From UBA4416 sp963422675 (GTDB lineage Bacteria > Bacteroidota > Bacteroidia > B-17B0 > Aurantibacillaceae), in assembly GCA_963422675.2 (NCBI GenBank), contig CAXVYS010000009.1:1-64000 (forward strand): a stretch of DNA of 64,000 bases, given 5' to 3'. A program made the position numbers and the translations under genes. Positions 1-8,202 of this stretch are shown here, piece after piece. The notes beneath the pieces were generated by a model. That model was not told the DNA's origin and searched no databases. It saw only the letters and a list, made by a program, of their open reading frames with translations. Each line of letters begins with the position of its first letter. Positions within the stretch are counted from its first letter, which is position 1.

Positions 1-3000
1 AATAACGACGGTACAGCCGATTATACGTTTAATACCGCTACAATACCCTGCATCGTATTTAATATTTCCGTCATCCAAAATACCAACTCCAATATGCAGG
101 CCGCTCTTGGTAATATGACGGTGATAGAAAGTAACCTTAAAGATGCTTTGGGGCGAAACAAAGACGAAGATTTACAGACGGCGTTAACGGATTGCGAGGA
201 CACCTATAATTCTTTAAACGAACAATTAACAAGTGCTCAGTCTCTAAGCCAGTCCTTACTCCAAACGGAGAGTAGTGATGTATTAAATAGCCTGAAAAGT
301 TCTTTAACCGGCGACGTAACAACTTTAGTAAGTACCCTGCGTACGCGGATTGAGATCTGCAGTGGTTTGGATAATGCAGGAAATTTAACCGGCCAGTTGT
401 CAGCGATGAGTCTGATGCGTGGAAAAATTGCTGATCTGGTAAGTATTTCTATTTCCAACATCAATACTATCTTAAGTGGTTGCCAACCCTATGCCAATGC
501 GGTAGCTAACCGCACACGGGGCTATTTAACGGGCTCACGGGTTAAGGTACTGGATCCGGCCAACCCCGTACAATGGGAAATAAGTACGGTGTTTTACGAT
601 GAGGAGGGGCAATCCATTCAATCGCAAAGCAACGACCACATGGGCGGTACCGACCTCATTAATATGGTGTACGATTTTACGGGTAATGTCATTCATTCGC
701 AGCAGGTTCATAGCTTAACGGGTCAAACAAGCATACAGGTGCTTAACCATATGAGCTATGATAAAATGGGAAGACTGCTAAGGGTTGATCAAAAAAACAA
801 CAACGATTTTCCGGTTATCTTAACCAAATATGCCTATAACGAATTAAGCCAGTTAATTGATAAAAAAGTACATTCCATTAACAATGGCTCCACCTTTTTA
901 CAATCCATGGATTACCGTTACAACATTCATGGCGACCTTACAAGCATTAATAATATTGATTTAAGCAGCGATATGGCCGCAAACCCTTTAAATGGGACGA
1001 ATGATGATGTGGATGACCTTTGGGGGATGCAACTCAATTATAACACCAATACAAGCGGCATTAACGGCGTTAAACAATATACCGGTAATGTGGCCGAAAA
1101 AAAATGGCGCTCGGTAACCGATAATATTAAACGGGCCTACGGCTATAATTACGATAAAGCCGATAGGTTGGTATCTTCTGCTTATGTAGAATACAATACG
1201 GGAGCTTCTTCGTGGAACAGCAATAGCGGTAAGTTCGACGAAAAGGATATTACTTACGATGCCAATGGAAACATTAAAACCTTAAAACGTTACGGTTTTC
1301 AGGTAGCGGGTAGTAGCTTTGGTTTAATTGATAATTTAAGCTACCAGTATAATGGAAACTTTTTAGGCTCTGTAACCGATGCGTCTTCCATACATGGCTC
1401 TTTGGATTTTAAAGATAATGGGAGTACGGGTACCAATGAGTACACCTATGATGGGAATGGGAATTTAACCTCTAACCCCAACAAAAGTATTACGAACATT
1501 GCGTATAACCATTTAAACCTGCCAACACAAATTACTTTTAGTGGAACCAACAAAAAAATAGAATACACCTACGATGCGGCAGGAACCCGCCTGCGCAAGA
1601 AAGTAAGCAATAACACTGTTATAACTACAAAAAATTATGCAAGCGTCTTTGAATATGTAGATAACAGTGGTTCTACCATATTGGAAAGTATGCACACCGC
1701 TGAGGGACGTTGTGTATTATCAAATGCACCTTCCCCACAGTTCAGGTACGAATACCAATACACCGATAATACGGGCAATGTGGCCATGGCTTTTTCTGAC
1801 ATAGATAATAACGGGACGGTTAATCCGGGTACTGAGGTAATTCAGCAAAACCATTACTATAGCTTTGGGATGCGCATCGAAGGAACCGGTGTGATAATTG
1901 GAGTGCCGGAAAATAAATACAAATTCAGTGGCAAAGAGTTTGACGATGAACTAGGCTTAAACGAATACGATTTTGGTGCCCGGTTTTACGATCCTGCTAT
2001 TGCCCGTTGGGGTAGTATTGATCCTATGGCCGATGCAGCTCCAAACTGGACGCCTTTCCGTTATGCCTTTAATAACCCTGTTATTGTAACAGACCCCACG
2101 GGGATGTTAGAAGCAGGAGCCAATAATTTTGATAATGAAGATGATAAAGATAAGGGCGCTAAGGCTAAAAAAGTATCTGATGGCTCAAATTCAATGAAGG
2201 TTAAAGGGGCTAAAGATTTGGTAAGCCAACCACCCCCTGCAGTGGATAATTCGATGACATCCATTCAGGTAACAAGTATTGGGGGAGAAGGCGAGACACC
2301 TGAAATTTCGGGGGGGATAGTAGAAGCAGAAGCCCCAGCGGATAAAAAAGAAGAAAAAGAAGAAAAAGAAGAAGGCAATGATGAAGGTGATGCTACCGAC
2401 ATGCTAAACTCTATACGTTATAATGCTTCTACAAAAAGTTTGTCTATTGATTATGGAAGCTTGCTCAGCAGTAATTATATAAAAAACCAGGCTATAGAAG
2501 GTGTACAAACCACCTTTGATGGTGTAGGGTTAGTACCGGGAGTTGGGGAAATATTTGATGGAGCCAATGCCGTGATTTATTTTGCCAGAGGCGATAAATT
2601 AAACGGGAGCTTAAGTTTGGCAGCTATGATTCCACTTGCTGGTTGGGCTGCCACGGGGGGTAAGGTTGTTAAAAAGTTGGTAACAAATAGCGACTTAGTT
2701 GAAAAAGCTGCTAAATTAGCAGAGCGAGCTATAGCTAGGACAGGTGGGGTAGCAGGGACAGCGAAACATGTTTATGCTAATAATTTATTAAAACGATATC
2801 AAAAAATATATGGTGATCGAGGATTAAGTTTTAATCAATATTTTAATAATGGTGTAGGAAATCGTGGGTTTTTAGATGTTGTTGATCATGGAAGTAAGTC
2901 TATTTATGACTATAAATTTGGTAGTGGGATAATGGGGAATTCTCAATACTTAAAATACTCAAACAATTTTAAAGGTTATTCAATTCAAATTATTAAACCA

Positions 3001-3003
3001 TAA
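1..3003 (+). CDS. RHS/YD-repeat polymorphic toxin, 5' end outside window
   Basis: The frame is open from base 1, so the ATG at 94 is internal and the gene begins upstream. The middle has many YD-type repeats (Y-D/N-x-x-G). The conserved RHS-associated core runs from FSGKEFDDELGLN to NPVIVTDPTGM (1924-2106). After it come a low-complexity acidic Lys/Glu linker (about 2340-2375), a hydrophobic pre-toxin helix region with VGLVPGVGEIFDGANA (about 2520-2670), and a C-terminal tip (about 2740-3003). The tip has FLDVVDH followed by YDYKFG, which fits a PD-(D/E)XK nuclease pattern (D, then D-x-K). RHS proteins are beta-cage shells that carry a toxic tip to neighbouring cells; the nuclease activity is inferred. 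The tip is more AT-rich than the core, as expected for an exchanged module. The immunity candidate starts one base after the stop. Confidence 0.9.
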   Translation, partial: NNDGTADYTFNTATIPCIVFNISVIQNTNSNMQAALGNMTVIESNLKDALGRNKDEDLQTALTDCEDTYNSLNEQLTSAQSLSQSLLQTESSDVLNSLKSSLTGDVTTLVSTLRTRIEICSGLDNAGNLTGQLSAMSLMRGKIADLVSISISNINTILSGCQPYANAVANRTRGYLTGSRVKVLDPANPVQWEISTVFYDEEGQSIQSQSNDHMGGTDLINMVYDFTGNVIHSQQVHSLTGQTSIQVLNHMSYDKMGRLLRVDQKNNNDFPVILTKYAYNELSQLIDKKVHSINNGSTFLQSMDYRYNIHGDLTSINNIDLSSDMAANPLNGTNDDVDDLWGMQLNYNTNTSGINGVKQYTGNVAEKKWRSVTDNIKRAYGYNYDKADRLVSSAYVEYNTGASSWNSNSGKFDEKDITYDANGNIKTLKRYGFQVAGSSFGLIDNLSYQYNGNFLGSVTDASSIHGSLDFKDNGSTGTNEYTYDGNGNLTSNPNKSITNIAYNHLNLPTQITFSGTNKKIEYTYDAAGTRLRKKVSNNTVITTKNYASVFEYVDNSGSTILESMHTAEGRCVLSNAPSPQFRYEYQYTDNTGNVAMAFSDIDNNGTVNPGTEVIQQNHYYSFGMRIEGTGVIIGVPENKYKFSGKEFDDELGLNEYDFGARFYDPAIARWGSIDPMADAAPNWTPFRYAFNNPVIVTDPTGMLEAGANNFDNEDDKDKGAKAKKVSDGSNSMKVKGAKDLVSQPPPAVDNSMTSIQVTSIGGEGETPEISGGIVEAEAPADKKEEKEEKEEGNDEGDATDMLNSIRYNASTKSLSIDYGSLLSSNYIKNQAIEGVQTTFDGVGLVPGVGEIFDGANAVIYFARGDKLNGSLSLAAMIPLAGWAATGGKVVKKLVTNSDLVEKAAKLAERAIARTGGVAGTAKHVYANNLLKRYQKIYGDRGLSFNQYFNNGVGNRGFLDVVDHGSKSIYDYKFGSGIMGNSQYLKYSNNFKGYSIQIIKP
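1924..2106 (+). repeat. RHS core tip, copy 1 of a 183-nt direct repeat
   Basis: This segment encodes the terminal part of the RHS core (FSGKEF to DPTGM) in the resident toxin gene. It has the same length as 5645-5827, differs by only four amino acids and carries mainly synonymous third-base differences. The pair gives homology for exchanging C-terminal toxin tips. Confidence 0.9.
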
Positions 3004-3004
3004 A

Positions 3005-3688
3005 ATGGCAATAAATAAAGAAATAAAAAAGAAAATAGCTGAGGATTGGCAAAAAGCTTTTCCTCAGTTGACAGCGTATTCACAGAATAAATTTTACAAA
3101 AAAATTGGAGTTATTATAATAGGCATTGAATTGATAAAGTTGCCAAGGACGGAAGAATATCGACCTCATTTTGTTATGTATTCATTATGCAAAAAGGATA
3201 TTAAAACGAGCCTCGATGTGCCAATTGTATTGAAGCAGTTTTATAATAAAAAAAGATTACAGTTTGACATTCCTTATGAGAAACATAATCTTTATTTTGA
3301 CGATATATTGGAAAGTATAAAAGAACAGACTCCATTACCTTTTGATGGAGATATATCTTTGAAAAAGACTTTTTATGTAATAGATGAATATTCTAAAATA
3401 CCACCTTTAAGTGCTGCCCCAAATTCATACTTACAAGCTGTGCTTCAGGAAGCGAAATTTGAAATAGCTTTATTTATAAGTGTTCTAGAGGCTCAAAGTG
3501 TATTGGATCAAATTAATAAGAGACATTGGGACGAAGAACATTTTAAATATTTTGGTATTGATATAAATAAATGGCGTCAAGGGTTACTAGAAAAAGTAAA
3601 TAACAGAGAGCTTTTTTTAAAACAGATAGAAGTCAATAAACAGGATAAAAAAATAGAACAATTAAATAGGTCAGAACTCACAGTATAG
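3005..3688 (+). CDS. Putative immunity protein for the RHS nuclease tip
   Basis: This 227-residue soluble protein has no signal peptide or obvious membrane segment. Its ATG lies one base after the toxin stop codon, the usual arrangement for a cognate immunity gene that must be co-translated. I recognise no family. Visible features are a Lys-rich start (MAINKEIKKKIAEDW), a central region rich in aromatic and charged residues, and a Lys/Gln-rich C-terminal helix. Coding sequence is AT-rich like the toxin tip before it. By position it should bind and neutralise the nuclease domain encoded at about 2740-3003; this is inference from context only. Confidence 0.7.
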   Translation: MAINKEIKKKIAEDWQKAFPQLTAYSQNKFYKKIGVIIIGIELIKLPRTEEYRPHFVMYSLCKKDIKTSLDVPIVLKQFYNKKRLQFDIPYEKHNLYFDDILESIKEQTPLPFDGDISLKKTFYVIDEYSKIPPLSAAPNSYLQAVLQEAKFEIALFISVLEAQSVLDQINKRHWDEEHFKYFGIDINKWRQGLLEKVNNRELFLKQIEVNKQDKKIEQLNRSELTV

Positions 3689-3834
3689 TACAAAAGCTTT
3701 CGCTAGCTGGAGTTTAGCTTCAATGGTAATAGAGTAGTTGTGTATGTTAGTTTGTAACTGGTTGAGTTCTTTGTTTTGTATAGAAAGGTTTAAGTTTTTT
3801 TGGTTAAATATAAATTAGCGAATAATTATGTTAA

Positions 3835-4189
3835 ATGAATAGTAAAGAATTTAAACAGGTATTTGATGAAATTGCTAAAGCACATGGTTTTGTAAAAGTC
3901 TTTGGCGGTTATTTTTAAAGAGAGCCTTGAATGTACCGTTGTACTTGAATTACAAAAATCAAACTTTGGTAATTATTATAAATTGAATATTAAAATTTAT
4001 AAACAGGGATTTTTCAGTAATACTTATACTAAAAACAAGGATTTAATAAAAAAGGATACTGGAGATGTATTCAGGAGACATCCGCGAGAATATAACAATG
4101 TATTTGATTTCGATAATCCTGTGGAAGACACAAAAGGGAAAAGGTGTAGTGGTGGCTTTTCTGGGGCAATTCCGATTATTAAACCTTAA
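3835..4189 (+). pseudogene. DUF4304-family protein, frameshifted
   Basis: ATG at 3835 opens a frame reading MNSKEFKQVFDEIAKAHGF that stops at the TAA near 3916. The +1 frame then continues FKESLECTVVLELQKSNFGNYYKLNIKIY and so on to 4189. The two halves together resemble the DUF4304 family, common in immunity loci. Removing one T from the T5 run at about 3911-3916 joins them (GGYFKES). The end (from about 4130, GGFSGAIPIIKP) does not look like DUF4304. It resembles an RHS toxin tail, like the IIKP end of the resident toxin, so it may be a fusion of two cassette remnants. A homopolymer sequencing error is the main alternative to a real lesion. Confidence 0.6.
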
Positions 4190-4199
4190 AATAAATATT

Positions 4200-4622
4200 A
4201 TGGAAAAATTTAAATTAGATATTTACGAAAAAGAAATAGGAAGAACTTTTCCGAAAATAGAAGCTTTAGATATCAACGACAAAAATGAAGCTTTAAAAAA
4301 AATATGCAAACACATTGGTTTACCAAAAGATAACGTGGATTTGTTTATTGAACTTGAAAATAAATTACCAAATATAGACTTTAATGAAGAATTTACTTTT
4401 GACATAAAGCTAATATTTAAGGAGTTTAGTTTTGAAGAAACTGGTGATATATTAATAATTTGGGATATTGATAATATTGACAAAGTTGACACGAAAGCGC
4501 TTCTAGATAACTGGAATTATATTTGGTATGGAAGTAGCGATGATGCTATTATTTTATATCAAAAAGAGCAAAATAAATTATTATTAATTACTCATTATGG
4601 TAGGATTTTTTATTCAAAATAG
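4200..4622 (+). CDS. Putative immunity protein, family not recognised
   Basis: I start this at ATG 4200 (MEKFKLDIYEKEIGRTF), not at the in-frame upstream ATG 4065, because 4065-4199 overlaps the preceding gene in another frame and has no protein-like character. The product is about 140 residues, acidic and soluble, with a C-terminal block WNYIWYGSSDDAIILYQKEQ followed by a predicted strand ending HYGRIFYSK. It starts ten bases after the toxin-tail-like end at 4189, which mimics toxin/immunity spacing. Function as an immunity protein is inferred from size, composition and position. Confidence 0.6.
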   Translation: MEKFKLDIYEKEIGRTFPKIEALDINDKNEALKKICKHIGLPKDNVDLFIELENKLPNIDFNEEFTFDIKLIFKEFSFEETGDILIIWDIDNIDKVDTKALLDNWNYIWYGSSDDAIILYQKEQNKLLLITHYGRIFYSK

Positions 4623-4683
4623 TATCTTAAAATTTAGGTCAATAGTTCTTCGTTGTTGAATTTCTCGAATTTTTTAAATAATT

Positions 4684-5100
4684 ATGGCAAGAGCGAACAC
4701 AAAATTAGGAGATGTTTTTTTGGTTAAAATAAACGATGCCGAAAAAAAATACATGCAGTATATCATTAGTGATATGACTCAATTAAACAGCGATGTGATC
4801 AGGGCTTTTAAAAAAGTGTATCCAATAGATACTCCTTCCGATCTTGAAGAAATAGGAAAAGACGATGTTGAATTTTATGCACACTGTGTTACCGAATGGG
4901 GAATCCAATTTGGTTTCTGGGAGAAAGTGGGGAATATCAAAGAGGTTGGTAAAACAGATCATATTTTATTTAGAGATAGCGGCGATTATGGTAACCCTGA
5001 AAGTATAGTATATAGAATGCGGATAGGAGAATATGATTTTAGAGCTTATCCAAGTTATGGATCATTATATCAGACGAAGAAAATATTAAAGTTATTTTAA
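4684..5100 (+). CDS. Imm26-like immunity protein
   Basis: The 138-residue product starts KLGDVFLVKINDAEKKYMQYI and continues DMTQLNSDVIRAFKKVYPID. I associate this pattern with the Imm26 family of polymorphic-toxin immunity proteins: an opening GD-x-F beta strand, then an IGDG-like strand, then the WEKVGN region. The C-terminal part (YDFRAYPSYGSLYQTKK) appears shorter and less conserved than the start. It has no toxin partner next to it, so it looks like an orphan immunity gene retained after toxin replacement. Family assignment is from memory and should be checked by profile search. Confidence 0.65.
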   Translation: MARANTKLGDVFLVKINDAEKKYMQYIISDMTQLNSDVIRAFKKVYPIDTPSDLEEIGKDDVEFYAHCVTEWGIQFGFWEKVGNIKEVGKTDHILFRDSGDYGNPESIVYRMRIGEYDFRAYPSYGSLYQTKKILKLF

Positions 5101-5110
5101 ATAAAGGAAA

Positions 5111-5470
5111 ATGACACAAATAGAAAATATAGAAACAACATTCTCTGAAGCAAAAATAAGAAAAGGTATTCATGAATACCTTGGAATTGGAGGAGAGAAA
5201 GATTTTAATTTGATTTCGGAAGACGAATTCTCCAGCTTAGAAAAGCAAATAATCTATAATGTAAATGACGCCATTACTTTAATTGCTATAAAAGTTACAA
5301 AAAAATACCATGAATTAAAATACTTTCCTTACCAATTAGAAGTTGGAATTGGAAAATTTGAAATAGATTTATCAACTAACATATATAAGGTTGATAAATG
5401 TTTTGCTAATATGTTTTATGATGATGAGTTCAATTTGATAACAATTGATTTTTTTCATCAGAATTTATAA
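5111..5470 (+). CDS. Small hypothetical protein, probable immunity gene
   Basis: This 119-residue acidic protein has no recognised family, no signal peptide and no membrane segment. It starts ten bases after the Imm26-like gene, so the two are probably co-transcribed. It contains predicted beta strands (ITLIAIKVTKKYHELKYF, YQLEVGIGKFEIDLS) and ends FNLITIDFFHQNL. Position and size suggest an orphan immunity gene. Confidence 0.5.
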   Translation: MTQIENIETTFSEAKIRKGIHEYLGIGGEKDFNLISEDEFSSLEKQIIYNVNDAITLIAIKVTKKYHELKYFPYQLEVGIGKFEIDLSTNIYKVDKCFANMFYDDEFNLITIDFFHQNL

Positions 5471-5635
5471 CACTTAGGAGAATAGCTCTCTACTTTAGTT
5501 GGGGTTTTTGGTCGACGGTACAAAGCCAAAGTAAAATGATCATTAAGTTTTTATATTTATATGATTTTATCAGGGAACAAAAGTCGTTAATCAAATTAAC
5601 ATATTCATTTGTTGAATAGAGTTTAAAATCGTTCT

Positions 5636-6604
5636 TTGAAAACATTCAGCGGCAAGGAATTTGATGATGAGTTGGGTTTAAATAAATACGGTTTTGGTGC
5701 CCGGTTTTATGATCCTGCTATTGCCCGCTGGGGTTGTATTGACCCCATGGCGGATGCGGCTCCAAACTGGACACCTTTCCGTTACGCATTTAATAATCCT
5801 GTTATTATAACTGACCCTACAGGGATGTTTGAAGATCCGAATGCTTCTGGTGTAGTGGATGCAGATAATGTTGCTTATATGAGTAATAAGGAAGAATTGG
5901 ATGCATTGGATATGGTAGAAGATCAAGGAGGTCGTCGAAAACCTGGACCAGTTCGGGGAAATTACCACCCTGGCAATGGTGGGGGAAGTGGAGGTGGTGG
6001 CAACCAACCGGGATATTATGAACTTGATGGTGATCAAGCAGGAGAGTTTTTAGATCACTTTGCTGGTGGTCATTACGACATAAATCAAATTGGGGATGAT
6101 AATAGCAAAGATCCTAAGACTATATCCGCCCAAACATATACGGGGACCCCAAATAAAATAAAAGACGGTACAATTATAGATGGAAAAATGTATGTTGATG
6201 GAAAAGCATATACGATGCAGGCAGGAATAGCACCTTTGCCAGGAATAGGGAAATTTAATTTAAAAGATCTAAGAGATCTATATAAATCTTTTAAAAGCTT
6301 AATCTCTTTGTTTAAAGTTGTTAAAACCAGTGTAGCTTTATTAAAGCCTTTAGGTCTTGGTTCAACTGGCAGAACAGTGGCGAAAAATTTAGTAGAACAA
6401 ATGGCCATGAAAGCCATTATGGCAAATCCAACAACAGGTCAAATCATTAAAAACATGAAACCTTTATCAGACCCTAGATGGTTAGGTTGGGTAAAAATGG
6501 AATATAAAGTTAAAACCGCTGGAGGAGTAGATGCAGTTATTCACTATGTAGGTAAGTTTGAAAATGGTATATTAAAAGCAGTAGATGATTTTAAATTTAA
6601 ATAA
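5636..6604 (+). CDS. Orphan RHS core tip with alternative toxin domain
   Basis: There is no ATG. The first usable codon is TTG at 5636, and an in-frame TAA lies just upstream at 5624, so the frame has no RHS body. It begins directly with the RHS core tip (FSGKEFDDELGLNKYGFG to DPTGM, 5645-5827), nearly identical to the resident gene. A Gly-rich linker (GGGSGGGG, about 5970-6000), a hydrophobic pre-toxin segment (about 6230-6360) and a C-terminal domain with RWLGWVKMEYKVK, AVIHYVGKF and a KAVDDFKFK end follow. I do not recognise the toxin fold. It is probably a silent cassette that can replace the tip of the full-length gene by recombination. Expression from the TTG is doubtful. Confidence 0.75.
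   Translation: MKTFSGKEFDDELGLNKYGFGARFYDPAIARWGCIDPMADAAPNWTPFRYAFNNPVIITDPTGMFEDPNASGVVDADNVAYMSNKEELDALDMVEDQGGRRKPGPVRGNYHPGNGGGSGGGGNQPGYYELDGDQAGEFLDHFAGGHYDINQIGDDNSKDPKTISAQTYTGTPNKIKDGTIIDGKMYVDGKAYTMQAGIAPLPGIGKFNLKDLRDLYKSFKSLISLFKVVKTSVALLKPLGLGSTGRTVAKNLVEQMAMKAIMANPTTGQIIKNMKPLSDPRWLGWVKMEYKVKTAGGVDAVIHYVGKFENGILKAVDDFKFK
5645..5827 (+). repeat. RHS core tip, copy 2 of a 183-nt direct repeat
   Basis: Second copy of the core-tip segment at 1924-2106. Homology begins abruptly at the FSGKEF codons and ends at DPTGM, the boundary where toxin domains change in RHS families. Confidence 0.9.
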
Positions 6605-6606
6605 TT

Positions 6607-7038
6607 ATGAAAGTTAAATGTATATATAACACAGGGGAGGCTTTAAGGCCCTATGAGTATAAGCCTTTAGAAAAAGAGGTATTTGGAAGGTTTGGAGCAT
6701 CTGCAAATACTGAATTTGGCTTGACGATAGGAGAGGAATTTTTAGTAATGGGAATGATTTTAGGAAAAGATTGTTTAACTTATTTGATTAATGATGGGAG
6801 CTTAATAGGGTGTTATCCATATGCTCTTTTTGAGGTCATTGATAATAAACTACCTAATAGTTGGTTTTTTAAATCATTCAAAAACACAGATGAGATGTAT
6901 CCATATCAAGAGTCTGTATGGGGGTATTACGAATTGGTTTTTGATGTTAACCATTATGAAAAATTAGTTGAAATGGATGAAGAAGCCAGTCGAATTTATT
7001 TTAAAAGAAAAATGGATTTAGAAGCTTTAGGGCAATAG
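6607..7038 (+). CDS. Putative immunity protein for the orphan tip toxin
   Basis: The 143-residue product begins MKVKCIYNTGEALRPYEYKPL and contains FGLTIGEEFLVMGM, CYPYALFEVID and a C-terminal FKRKMDLEALGQ. The ATG is two bases after the stop of the orphan toxin tip, so it should be the cognate immunity protein. Related proteins with this opening are, to my recollection, frequent near Bacteroidota RHS toxins, but I cannot name a Pfam family. It is soluble, acidic and without signal peptide. Confidence 0.65.
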   Translation: MKVKCIYNTGEALRPYEYKPLEKEVFGRFGASANTEFGLTIGEEFLVMGMILGKDCLTYLINDGSLIGCYPYALFEVIDNKLPNSWFFKSFKNTDEMYPYQESVWGYYELVFDVNHYEKLVEMDEEASRIYFKRKMDLEALGQ

Positions 7039-7065
7039 TACGTTGCTCGAGTTATAAATTTTTGA

Positions 7066-7251
7066 CCAAAGCAATACCTGCAGCTAGTAAAATTACTACT
7101 AAAATTATTTTTAATAGCACTAAAAGAATTCCAATCTAATTGCCGAGTGTTAAGAGAATCTCTTTTAACAGAACCAAATGGTGCTTTAAAGGCGGAAAGC
7201 ATTTGGGAGGGAAATAAATTAATAACTGCAAAATTATTAGGAGGGAAATAA
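7066..7251 (+). pseudogene. Toxin C-terminal tail remnant
   Basis: There is no start codon. The frame is open from 7066 (after TGA at 7063) to TAA at 7249 and ends ESLLTEPNGALKAESIWEG then a short Lys/Leu tail ending LLGGK. A small immunity-type gene starts two bases after the stop, the same spacing as at the intact toxin/immunity pairs. A second frame over 7060-7134 also looks protein-like (FLTKAIPAASKITTKIIFN), which suggests a further frameshift within the remnant. I read this as the tail of a displaced RHS toxin cassette. The toxin family is not recognised. Confidence 0.5.
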
Positions 7252-7253
7252 TT

Positions 7254-7766
7254 ATGAAATATATTTTTAAAAATAAATATTTGTTAATTAACAAATTTGG
7301 ATCTTCAAAGGAAGCATTAGATTATTTTAATAATACTGATGTTAGAAAAAAAATTTCTTTAGAAGAGAGTTATGGCGAATATTATTACTGCTTGATTTGT
7401 TATAATTCTTTGACTAAAGAAAAAATATTCGCTATAAAATTTAGTGCTGATGAAAATGAAATTGATTTAAGTGTATTATTTTGCGATGAATTATTATTTG
7501 TAATGAGTACAGGAAAAAATATTTATCTAATTGATGAGGAACTAAAAATAACTACTTGCATTGAAATAACAACACCATTAATGGGGCTCTATCTTACAAA
7601 AGGTAATAACTTAATAATATTGGAAGAAACATCCTGTAAATTAATAGATATGAAAGGTGGAATTATAAAAGAAAAGATGTTCGACTTAATTGAGAATTAT
7701 AGAATAGAAGATACAAAACTTTATATACATACTAGCGATAAATGTGAGGTATTTGAAGTTTCCTGA
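7254..7766 (+). CDS. Putative orphan immunity protein
   Basis: This 170-residue soluble protein of no recognised family is preceded by a good AGGAGG stretch (about 7240), unusual for Bacteroidota. It contains alternating predicted strands (NIYLIDEELKITTCIEITT, NNLIILEETSCKLIDMKGG), possibly a beta-propeller-like fold. It directly follows the toxin-tail remnant at 7066-7251. After its TGA the same frame stays open for 25 codons (7767-7844, NNNPLLERRKPILLDYNEK), which could be another toxin-tail scrap. Confidence 0.55.
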   Translation: MKYIFKNKYLLINKFGSSKEALDYFNNTDVRKKISLEESYGEYYYCLICYNSLTKEKIFAIKFSADENEIDLSVLFCDELLFVMSTGKNIYLIDEELKITTCIEITTPLMGLYLTKGNNLIILEETSCKLIDMKGGIIKEKMFDLIENYRIEDTKLYIHTSDKCEVFEVS

Positions 7767-7905
7767 GATCAGAATAATAATCCTTTACTTGAACGGAGAA
7801 AGCCAATATTATTAGACTATAATGAAAAGTTAAATGGAATATAAATATTTGCAAGAGTATTCAACCCTTAAAAATTTCTAATTCAGTTAAACAAAACGCA
7901 CGATT

Positions 7906-8154
7906 GTGAAAAAATATAATTGTAGAATTTGTGGATTATATATTGAAAATTCGCCTTGGGGTTTAGACGGACATAGTCCAACATATGAAATCTGTTCCTG
8001 TTGTGGAGTAGAGTTTGGTAATGAAGACTATACTATTGAATCTGTGAAAAAATATAGAGAAAATTGGATCAATAAAGGTGCTATTTGGTTTGATCCAAAA
8101 GAAAAACCCAAAGAATGGAATATGGGAGAGCAATTTAAAAAGATTCCTGCATAA
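7906..8154 (+). CDS. Small zinc-ribbon-like protein (CxxC / CSCC)
   Basis: The start is GTG at 7906; no ATG is in frame. The 82-residue product has CRICG near the N-terminus and EICSCCGVEFGNEDY about 25 residues later, two Cys pairs able to form a zinc ribbon. A YRENWINKGAIWFDPKEKPK segment follows. The layout resembles small CPCC-type cysteine-rich proteins that occur with polymorphic-toxin immunity genes. Role as an immunity protein is inferred from the neighbours. Confidence 0.6.
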   Translation: MKKYNCRICGLYIENSPWGLDGHSPTYEICSCCGVEFGNEDYTIESVKKYRENWINKGAIWFDPKEKPKEWNMGEQFKKIPA

Positions 8155-8202
8155 TTTAAATAGTGCAAGTGAGCATTATATTGTATAAGAATAAAAATTG
8201 AT

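Noticed and set aside
4065..4199. Upstream extension of the immunity gene at 4200 (ATG 4065)
   Set aside because: It overlaps the DUF4304 gene in another frame and its residues lack protein character; ATG 4200 is better placed.
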